5,210 nucleotides of DNA, from contig JALRIY010000163.1 of NCBI GenBank assembly GCA_023255285.1, positions 1 to 5,210 of the forward strand. The letters are read 5' to 3'. The notes under the pieces are model-generated. The model was not told the origin of the DNA. It did not search any database and saw only the letters and a list, made by a program, of their open reading frames with translations. Origin of the DNA: Algoriphagus sp. (GTDB lineage Bacteria > Bacteroidota > Bacteroidia > Cytophagales > Cyclobacteriaceae). The position numbers and the translations under genes were made by a program. Positions within the stretch are counted from its first letter, which is position 1, and each line of letters starts with the position of its first letter. This document shows, piece by piece, positions 1 to 5,210 of this stretch.

Positions 1-1834
1 TGGCAACACCATTTCAAAGCCTGTGATACATGGACTACATAGCAATCGAATCTTAATTTTAAACAATGGCATACGCCTCGAAGGCCAACAATGGGGCGCA
101 GAACATGCTCCAGAAATTGATCCTTTCCTAGCAGATGAACTTATAGTAGTCAAAGGTGCAGAGACCGTTCGCTATGGCCCTGAGGCCATGGGTGGAGTGA
201 TCTTGGTCAACCCTCCTGCCCTTCCTACCTCTAAAAAATACGCTACAGAACTCAACTTGGTAGGTAATACCAATGGGCGTGCAGGGAATGTGGCAGTTTC
301 CCATGCTGGAGGATCTGGAAAATACCCCGGGCTAGGCTACCGCATACAGGGCGGTTCAAGAAGGGCTGGAAATATCCAAACCCCAACGTACAACCAAGGG
401 AACACGGGGATGTCTGAAGCCAGTCTTTCAGGCGCTTTGGGCTACAGTTCCCCCAAAATTGGAGCCGAAGCCTATTACAGTTTCTTTACCACCGAATTGG
501 GTATTCTTCGCGATGCACACACAGGAAATCTTTCCGACTTGCTAGCAATCATTGAAAATGGTGCCCCTTTTACGCAGATGGATTTTACCTACACCATCAA
601 TAATCCCAAGCAGATAGTCACGCACCACTTGTCCAAATTAAAGGCACATTACCATTTGAACCCTTCTTGGAAACTCAATTTTCAGTATGGATTTCAAAAA
701 AATAACCGGCAAGAATTTGACCGTCGAAGAGGAGAGCTGAATACCCGCCCCAGCTTGGATTTAGAATTATTTACCAATACTGCTGAATTAATTCTTGAAC
801 ACAATTTGAAATCTCAATGGACTGGTTCGATGGGGATTCACCTAATCCAACAAGCCAATAGCAATGTGCCGGGGACCGGAGTGACTCCCTTGATTCCAAA
901 CTATGATCTACTGAATACTGGGGTTTTTGTAATGGAAAAGTACCTGAAGGGTGCATTTGAACTCGAGGCTGGACTCCGCTACGACTACCGTACCGTTTCG
1001 GCAGGTCGTTATGTGGGAAATGAATTGCAAGAAGCCAATTTGACCTACCAAAACGGTTCCCTCTTTTTTGGAGGCAGATACCAACTTAATTCGAACTGGT
1101 CATTTACTTCCAACCTTGGAACTGCCTGGAGGCCCCCTAATGTAAATGAATTGTTTAGCCAAGGACTCCACCATGGTGCTGCTGCCGTAGAGTTGGGGGA
1201 TGCCAACTTGGATACCGAGAAATCCCTCAAATGGGTTAGTGGTCTGGAATTCGAAGGAAAGCAAGGTACTTTGGAACTCACTGCTTATGCCAACCAAATC
1301 CGAGACTACATCTATCTCAACCCGACAGGAGAAACCTTCGTGAGTTTACGTGGCACTTTCAATGTCTACGAGTACCTCCAAGCCGATGCGCTTTTTTTTG
1401 GCTTGGACCTTTCAGGAACCTACATGTTTACCGACCAATTGAATGGCTATGCCAAAGGGTCAATCATTCGAGCTAAGAATACCCAATCCGATACTTTTTT
1501 CCCATTTATTCCATCGGATCGTATGGACTGGGGACTCTCCTATTCCTTGGGTGAAAATCCCGATCAAGGAAAAAATCGAATTACCCTTAGCAATGTCTTG
1601 GTAGCCAAACAGCATCGCGAACCAATATTTGACCTAGCACCTGCTCCTCCAGCGTATGCTTTGGTCAACTTGGGGTATTCCAAAAAACTAGTACTCTTCA
1701 AAAACACCCTGAGTCTGAGTCTTCAGGTCAATAATCTGTTGAATACTGAATTCAAGGAATACATGAACCGTTTTCGGTATTTCACTGCCGATATGGGTAG
1801 AAATTTTCAACTCAAATTCAATTACCAATTATAA
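1..1834 (+). CDS. TonB-dependent outer-membrane receptor, 5'-truncated by window edge
   Basis: Partial CDS. The first complete codon is at position 2 and the frame is open from there to TAA at 1832-1834, giving 610 residues. The GTG at 23 is internal, because plug-domain sequence continues upstream of it. Visible residues 1-70 are the end of the plug domain: the 'ILNNGIR' strand, then 'DPFLADELIVVKGAETVRYG' and 'AMGGVILV', the usual plug signature. The rest, from about residue 75, is a beta-barrel with alternating aromatic strands, a 'NVNELFSQGLHHG' segment (H390, H391) and a C-terminal 'NNLLNTEF...GRNF' block. The missing part should hold the signal peptide, probably a carboxypeptidase-regulatory-like domain, and the TonB box. 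Such receptors import scarce ligands across the outer membrane using TonB-ExbBD energy. The H35-A-P-E-I-D-P-F-L-A-D stretch and the C-terminal GRNF block resemble ZnuD-like zinc/metal receptors; the substrate is inferred. The last residue is Leu rather than the usual aromatic. The next gene follows after 11 nt. Confidence 0.93.
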   Translation, partial: GNTISKPVIHGLHSNRILILNNGIRLEGQQWGAEHAPEIDPFLADELIVVKGAETVRYGPEAMGGVILVNPPALPTSKKYATELNLVGNTNGRAGNVAVSHAGGSGKYPGLGYRIQGGSRRAGNIQTPTYNQGNTGMSEASLSGALGYSSPKIGAEAYYSFFTTELGILRDAHTGNLSDLLAIIENGAPFTQMDFTYTINNPKQIVTHHLSKLKAHYHLNPSWKLNFQYGFQKNNRQEFDRRRGELNTRPSLDLELFTNTAELILEHNLKSQWTGSMGIHLIQQANSNVPGTGVTPLIPNYDLLNTGVFVMEKYLKGAFELEAGLRYDYRTVSAGRYVGNELQEANLTYQNGSLFFGGRYQLNSNWSFTSNLGTAWRPPNVNELFSQGLHHGAAAVELGDANLDTEKSLKWVSGLEFEGKQGTLELTAYANQIRDYIYLNPTGETFVSLRGTFNVYEYLQADALFFGLDLSGTYMFTDQLNGYAKGSIIRAKNTQSDTFFPFIPSDRMDWGLSYSLGENPDQGKNRITLSNVLVAKQHREPIFDLAPAPPAYALVNLGYSKKLVLFKNTLSLSLQVNNLLNTEFKEYMNRFRYFTADMGRNFQLKFNYQL

Positions 1835-1845
1835 ATTTTACTACC

Positions 1846-2442
1846 ATGAAAAACCTAAAAAAAGTATCACTTTACCTCCTAGCCTTGCTGGCTTTTGGTT
1901 TCGCTTCTTGCGAAAGTGAAGATCCTGAAAAAGAAAATGAAGGAGAATTAATCACGGACGTGACCCTGAAGTTTCAAGAATTGAATGGGTCAAATGCTTT
2001 GGTAGGTGATGTCCTAAGCTTCAAAGCAAGTGACCCACAGGGTATTGAAGTAGGCAAGACCCCTAACGTACAATCCATTAGTTTGACTAAAGGAAAAAAA
2101 TACCAAATGACCATTGAAGTGACTAATTCCATTGAAGGCGAGGACATCACGCAAGAAATCTTGGAGGAAGCTGAAGAACACCAGTTTTTCTTTTTAGGCC
2201 AGGTGTTTGATAGTAGCTTCTTCAGCATTCAATATGCGGATGCAGGAGGAATTGCATTAGGAGTAAAAACCAATGTCACTGTATCTGCATCTACAGGAAC
2301 CAATAACAGCAGCATGCGCGTGGTTCTTCGTCACGATTTGGATAAAAACTTTCCAGGGGCCAGCAATCCAAACTTCGCAAACTTTGTACAAGCAGGCGGG
2401 GAAACTGACCTAGACATCACCTTCCCAGTGATTTTGAACTAA
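1846..2442 (+). CDS. Small lipoprotein paired with TonB-dependent receptor, function unknown
   Basis: Predicted 198-residue lipoprotein. A lysine-containing N-terminus and hydrophobic stretch (residues 7-19) lead to a relaxed lipobox F19-A-S-C22. After Cys22 comes a very acidic tether (E, S, E, D, P, E, K, E...), which in Bacteroidota often marks lipoproteins sent to the cell surface. The mature part looks all-beta and is rich in Thr, Ser and Val. It carries an acidic block ending in E110-E111-H112-Q-F-F-F, then V-L-R162-H163-D-L-D, then a C-terminal G184-G-E-T-D-L-D-I-T-F block. From memory, similar Bacteroidota proteins sit beside TonB receptors and are sometimes labelled 'type 1 periplasmic binding fold superfamily protein'; that label is not supported by length, since true binding proteins are far longer. 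The 11-nt gap after the receptor stop implies one transcript and a shared job, perhaps capturing the receptor's ligand at the surface. The two histidines with nearby acids could bind metal, which is inference. The ATG at 1846 is chosen because the signal peptide starts right there. Confidence 0.88.
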   Translation: MKNLKKVSLYLLALLAFGFASCESEDPEKENEGELITDVTLKFQELNGSNALVGDVLSFKASDPQGIEVGKTPNVQSISLTKGKKYQMTIEVTNSIEGEDITQEILEEAEEHQFFFLGQVFDSSFFSIQYADAGGIALGVKTNVTVSASTGTNNSSMRVVLRHDLDKNFPGASNPNFANFVQAGGETDLDITFPVILN

Positions 2443-2457
2443 CAAAAGAGATTGCAT

Positions 2458-2494
2458 AAAAAAGGGGCTAATTAAATGAATTAGCCCCTTTTTT
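2458..2494. terminator. Bidirectional intrinsic terminator
   Basis: A perfect 16-bp inverted repeat: left arm 2458-2473 (six A, GGGG, CTAATT), loop 2474-2478 (AAATG), right arm 2479-2494 (AATTAG, CCCC, six T). The GC core is followed by a T run on the plus strand, and the A run gives the same arrangement on the minus strand. It lies 15 nt after the plus-strand lipoprotein stop and one nucleotide beyond the minus-strand lipoprotein stop, so it can end both converging transcripts. Confidence 0.9.
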
Positions 2495-2495
2495 A

Positions 2496-3002
2496 TTAAA
2501 AAATTTTGCCGCAGACGGCTATTTGATCCGAATTAAAACCCACCTTAGATTTCGGACCTAAATTTCCAGCTACCAAAATAACTGAATAGTCGGGTCCCTC
2601 ATTTGCTAAGTGAATTTTGATATGCCCATCGAAGGCAGTTAAATCATCAAATTTTAAATTTCTCCCATCCGAAAGTAGGCCCAACTTGGTACTGGATTCC
2701 AACTTGCTGGAGGAAACGGGATTCAAAACTTGTGCGATGGGTGCATCGACTTGGTCGTAACTTCCAAAATGCAAATGGGCAGGAAAAGTATCCTCTGTTG
2801 TGGATTTTGGACCATCCATTCGCAAAGCTAGTTCTAAACTACCCCCTATCAGTTCCTTGAACTCTACCTTACCCTTGTAGGCGTAGGTACTTGCTTGAAA
2901 AAGATCCACCTCCAAACTCCTACCGGTATAGTATTGGTCCTCCGGATCCGCACAGGATCCTAAAACGAAAGATAAAGTGAGCAGCAGGAGTAACCTTTTC
3001 AT
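2496..3002 (-). CDS. CHRD-like lipoprotein with HxH motif, function unknown
   Basis: Predicted 168-residue lipoprotein. The start is placed at the ATG at 3002-3000 because it gives a textbook lipoprotein signal: M-K-R, a leucine-rich core, then lipobox L14-G-S-C17. A longer reading to 3035 would add 11 residues before the signal and is unlikely. Acidic residues follow Cys17 (A-D-P-E-D), as in surface-exposed Bacteroidota lipoproteins. The mature domain has P-A-H76-L-H78-F-G-S, L93-N-P-V, L109-L-S-D-G, F124-D-G-H127-I-K-I-H131-L and V144-A-G-N-L-G. This order resembles CHRD-type domains, and the HxH-x-G pattern recalls the copper-ligand strand of Cu/Zn superoxide dismutase. A metal-binding or adhesive role is only a guess; no enzyme activity can be assigned. 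It is transcribed alone, converging on the receptor operon and diverging from the ligase gene. There is no sign of damage to the frame. Confidence 0.85.
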   Translation of the reverse strand: MKRLLLLLTLSFVLGSCADPEDQYYTGRSLEVDLFQASTYAYKGKVEFKELIGGSLELALRMDGPKSTTEDTFPAHLHFGSYDQVDAPIAQVLNPVSSSKLESSTKLGLLSDGRNLKFDDLTAFDGHIKIHLANEGPDYSVILVAGNLGPKSKVGFNSDQIAVCGKIF

Positions 3003-3089
3003 AAGAAGTAAGTTTCTTGTTAAACGCAATTCCAAAAAAGTAGTTTAATTCAAATCCCAATTTAGGCAATCCTTTCGGCTAGAAGCCCT

Positions 3090-3097
3090 TATTTTTG
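3090..3097 (+). promoter_or_regulatory. Candidate Bacteroidota -7 promoter element for the ligase operon
   Basis: TATTTTTG matches the Bacteroidota sigma-A -7 consensus TAnnTTTG exactly. It lies 30 nt before the ligase ATG, which would give a short leader of about 20-25 nt. No clear TTG or TTTG -33 element is seen at the usual 19-21 nt spacing upstream, so the match could be chance in AT-rich intergenic DNA. The surrounding 3003-3127 gap holds no other gene that can be supported. Confidence 0.35.
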
Positions 3098-3127
3098 AAG
3101 AAATCCACCAACTAGATCCTTGAATCG

Positions 3128-4708
3128 ATGCAAATTTTTGCAGAACTAATCCATAGACTCGACCAATCCTCCAAAACTGGGGACAAACTCGAGGCATTGG
3201 ATTGGTTTCTTAAGCATGCCACAGCCACGGATTCGGTCTGGGTCATTGCAATTTTTTCCCATAGGCGACCCAAACGTCAAGTGAGCACAAAACAATTACG
3301 AACCTGGTGCCAAGAAAAAGCGGGTATTCCCGATTGGCTTTTTGAAGAATCCTACCAAGCCGTAGGTGACCTAGCTGAAACAATCGCTTTGCTTCTTCCT
3401 ACTGCCACAATAACCCATTCCCAATCACTTACTGAATGGATTAATTGGCTTCAGGACTTGGGCAAGGACCTGGAAGAAGTGAAGAAATCGAAAATTTTAG
3501 CGGCTTGGGACCAATTTACCCCTCTAGAGCGATTCGTTTTCAACAAATTGATCACTGGAGGCTTTCGAATCGGGGTAAGTCAAAATTTATTGATTCAAGC
3601 ACTTGCTTCCTATTCCGGATTGTCTCAAGCGCAAGTTGCCCATCGCTTGATGGGCAATTGGAACCCCGAAAAAATAAGCCTAGAAGAACTCCTCCATTCA
3701 AATGATCTTGGGGAAGACCTTTCCAAACCTTATCCTTTTTTCTTGGCTCATCCCATCGAACCCAGTTTCCAGGACCACTTTTCCATCTCTGAATGGCTTG
3801 CCGAATGGAAATGGGATGGTATTCGAGGCCAATTGATTCGGAGAGGGAAACAGTCCTTTATTTGGAGTCGGGGGGAAGAATTGGTCAATGAAAAGTTCCC
3901 AGAAATCCTGGAATTCCTAGATCTTATCCCTGATGGTACGGTTCTCGATGGGGAAATCCTCGCTTTCCGAGAAGAGTGCCCCCTTCCTTTTTCTATCCTT
4001 CAAACACGGATCACCCGAAAAACAGTATCCAAGAAAATCTTATTGGAAGCCCCTGTAAGTTTCATCGGGTTTGACCTATTGGAATGGGAAGGCAAAGACC
4101 TTCGAGATGAACCCTTATCACATCGGAAAACGCTACTTGAAGAGTTAGTAAAATCTATAAATCATCCACGATTTAAACTTTCAGAGACACTCGCCTTCAA
4201 TTCCTGGGAAGAACTAAGTCTAGTCAGAGAAAATGCCAGAGAACTTCAAACAGAAGGGCTCATGCTCAAAAAGAAGACTTCTCCCTACGAAACAGGTAGA
4301 AAACGTGGGACTTGGTGGAAGTGGAAAATTGATCCGCTGCATATCGATGGAGTCTTGATCTATGCCCAAAAAGGGCATGGTCGACGAGCTGATCTATTTA
4401 CTGACTATACTTTTGGTCTTTGGGACGGAGAGGTATTGGTTTCCTTTGCCAAGGCGTATTCTGGTCTGACAGACAAGGAAATTCGAGAAGTCGACGCCTA
4501 TGTGAAGAAAAACACCAAAGAAAAATTTGGGCCAGTTCGCACCGTTACCCCAGGACTGGTATTTGAAATCGCCTTTGAAGGCATCCAAGCAAGTCCACGA
4601 CACAAAAGTGGGGTGGCTCTCCGATTCCCACGAATCGCTCGCTGGCGAAAGGACAAAACCATCGATCAAGCCAACCACCTGACTGATTTAAAAGCATTCC
4701 TCTCCTGA
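3128..4708 (+). CDS. ATP-dependent DNA ligase, ligase-associated DNA damage response family
   Basis: Complete 526-residue ATP-dependent DNA ligase, which seals nicked DNA through a lysyl-AMP intermediate. The N-terminal helical DNA-binding domain (about residues 1-200) includes the typical 'NKLITGGFRIGVS' segment at 139-151. The adenylyltransferase core follows. Motif I is K228-W-D-G231 with K228 as the nucleophile and R233 after it. S247-R-G-E250 comes next. Motif III is D274-G-E276, motif IIIa is around F315-D316, motif IV is E376-G-L-M-L-K381, and motif V is W397-K-W-K400. The OB-fold domain ends with a motif VI-like R499-F-P-R-I-A-R-W-R-K-D-K510. All catalytic residues are present. Length, N-terminal sequence ('FAELIHRLDQ') and a linked Lhr-like helicase place it in the repair-cassette ligase family (the 'cisplatin damage response' type), not in the LigD NHEJ group: no polymerase or nuclease domain and no Ku gene is seen. 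The replicative ligase of the host should be a separate NAD-dependent LigA. The gene stops 1 nt before the helicase ATG, so the two are probably co-translated. Confidence 0.96.
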   Translation: MQIFAELIHRLDQSSKTGDKLEALDWFLKHATATDSVWVIAIFSHRRPKRQVSTKQLRTWCQEKAGIPDWLFEESYQAVGDLAETIALLLPTATITHSQSLTEWINWLQDLGKDLEEVKKSKILAAWDQFTPLERFVFNKLITGGFRIGVSQNLLIQALASYSGLSQAQVAHRLMGNWNPEKISLEELLHSNDLGEDLSKPYPFFLAHPIEPSFQDHFSISEWLAEWKWDGIRGQLIRRGKQSFIWSRGEELVNEKFPEILEFLDLIPDGTVLDGEILAFREECPLPFSILQTRITRKTVSKKILLEAPVSFIGFDLLEWEGKDLRDEPLSHRKTLLEELVKSINHPRFKLSETLAFNSWEELSLVRENARELQTEGLMLKKKTSPYETGRKRGTWWKWKIDPLHIDGVLIYAQKGHGRRADLFTDYTFGLWDGEVLVSFAKAYSGLTDKEIREVDAYVKKNTKEKFGPVRTVTPGLVFEIAFEGIQASPRHKSGVALRFPRIARWRKDKTIDQANHLTDLKAFLS

Positions 4709-4709
4709 C

Positions 4710-5210
4710 ATGGAAGATATACGCCTAAAGCCAGGATTGGATTACTTCCATCAAAAAGGCTGGAGCCCCTTCCCCTTTCAAATCCAAACCTGGAGGGATT
4801 ATTTGGACGGAAAATCAGGACTGCTCAATGCCCCCACTGGATCTGGGAAAACATTCGCACTCTGGTTTGGCGTACTTTTGAATCATATTCAAAACAACCC
4901 AAAAGACTGGCAAAAACCGCGAAAAAATGGGATTCAAATCATTTGGGTGACCCCACTAAGGGCTCTTGCTCAAGACCTACAGAAAGCTATGCAGGAAGCA
5001 TGCAACGGGCTTGGGTTACCTTGGACGGTGGCAGTGCGGAATGGGGATACGGATGCGAAGACCCGAGCAAGTTTCAAACGAAATCCGCCTGAATGCTTGA
5101 TTACCACTCCAGAAACGCTGCACATCCTCTTGTCCCAAAAGGATACCAATTCCCTTTTCGAAAATCTTCGCTGCGTGGTAGTAGATGAGTGGCATGAATT
5201 GGTAGGCAAT
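4710..5210 (+). CDS. Lhr-like DEXH-box helicase, ligase-associated, 3'-truncated by window edge
   Basis: The frame is open from ATG 4710 to the window end (167 codons, no stop), so only the first part of the first RecA-like domain is seen. Superfamily 2 motifs appear in order: a Q-motif-like P20-F-P-F-Q24-I-Q-T-W, motif I A41-P-T-G-S-G-K47-T48, motif Ia T81-P-L-R-A-L-A-Q-D, motif Ib T133-P-E-T-L, and motif II V158-D159-E-W-H162. The DEWH box together with the TPLRALAQDL segment is typical of Lhr-type 3'-5' helicases. Its place one nucleotide after the ligase (stop and start read TGACATG) identifies it as the ligase-associated DEXH-box helicase of the Lhr-Lig repair cassette. Full-length relatives are about 800 residues or more, so most of the protein, including the winged-helix and Lhr-specific parts, lies to the right. 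Translational coupling with the ligase is likely. The overlapping minus-strand open frame at 4970-5209 is a shadow. Confidence 0.95.
   Translation, partial: MEDIRLKPGLDYFHQKGWSPFPFQIQTWRDYLDGKSGLLNAPTGSGKTFALWFGVLLNHIQNNPKDWQKPRKNGIQIIWVTPLRALAQDLQKAMQEACNGLGLPWTVAVRNGDTDAKTRASFKRNPPECLITTPETLHILLSQKDTNSLFENLRCVVVDEWHELVGN

Noticed and set aside
23..25. GTG as the start of the receptor gene
   Set aside because: The frame is open upstream to the window edge and encodes plug-domain sequence continuous with the rest; a receptor starting here would lack its signal peptide and most of its plug.
771..1297. Minus-strand open frames opposite the receptor barrel
   Set aside because: Antisense shadows of the continuous receptor frame, with no signal, motif or promoter support.
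3003..3018. AAGAA/TTCTT inverted repeat as an operator
   Set aside because: Five-base AT-rich arms arise easily by chance and nothing else supports regulator binding.
3003..3035. Longer N-terminus (11 extra residues) for the minus-strand lipoprotein
   Set aside because: It would place extra residues before a compact M-K-R lipoprotein signal; the ATG at 3002 gives a normal 17-residue distance to the lipid cysteine.
3077..3096. Small hairpin GGCT-AGA-AGCC followed by a T-rich run, as a possible terminator
   Set aside because: The stem is only 4 bp and there is no gene upstream on that strand needing termination; the T-rich run is better read as part of a possible -7 element.
3445..3705. Plus-strand open frame inside the ligase gene
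   Set aside because: It lies in another frame over the well-supported ligase DNA-binding domain and its translation shows no recognisable domain or signal.
4394..4678. Minus-strand open frame opposite the ligase OB-fold region
   Set aside because: Shadow of a confident coding region; low-complexity translation without motifs.
4970..5209. Minus-strand open frame opposite the helicase
   Set aside because: Overlaps the helicase motifs Ia to II on the other strand, which are clearly the real coding sequence.
1..5210. CRISPR arrays, tRNA or rRNA genes, insertion sequences, or a phage-defence island
   Set aside because: No spaced direct repeats, tRNA-like cloverleaf, transposase or defence genes were seen; the ligase and helicase fit a known repair cassette.

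Overview
The window looks like a piece of a Bacteroidota chromosome, most likely of the Cytophagales (Algoriphagus/Cyclobacteriaceae type). The reasons are a TonB-dependent receptor paired with a small lipoprotein, lipoproteins with acidic residues just after the lipid-modified cysteine, no Shine-Dalgarno sequences, and a TAnnTTTG-type -7 element. The genus is inferred from general resemblance only.

Layout: (1) Positions 1-1834 (+) hold the C-terminal 610 residues of a TonB-dependent outer-membrane receptor. Its N-terminus lies before the window. (2) Positions 1846-2442 (+), 11 nt downstream, encode a 198-residue lipoprotein, almost certainly in the same operon. (3) Positions 2458-2494 form a perfect 16-bp hairpin flanked by A and T tracts, a bidirectional terminator for two converging genes. 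(4) Positions 2496-3002 (-) encode a 168-residue lipoprotein with an HxH motif, of a CHRD-like type. (5) A divergent intergenic gap at 3003-3127 contains a good -7 promoter match facing right. (6) Positions 3128-4708 (+) encode a complete ATP-dependent DNA ligase of the 'ligase-associated DNA damage response' family. (7) From 4710 (+), one nucleotide after the ligase stop, begins an Lhr-like DEXH-box helicase, cut off by the window end after 167 residues.

Two functional units are visible. The left one is an outer-membrane uptake pair: receptor plus lipoprotein. Receptor features recall the ZnuD-like metal receptors, so a metal or metal-complex substrate is the leading guess, not a demonstrated one. 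The right one is the ligase-helicase core of a bacterial DNA repair cassette, which in other genomes also includes a metallo-beta-lactamase-fold exonuclease and a metallophosphoesterase (PdeM). The exonuclease is not next to the ligase here. The minus-strand lipoprotein sits between the two units and has no evident link to either.

Nothing here requires a new type of system. The least characterised parts are the two small lipoproteins, and they are the best places for a second look.
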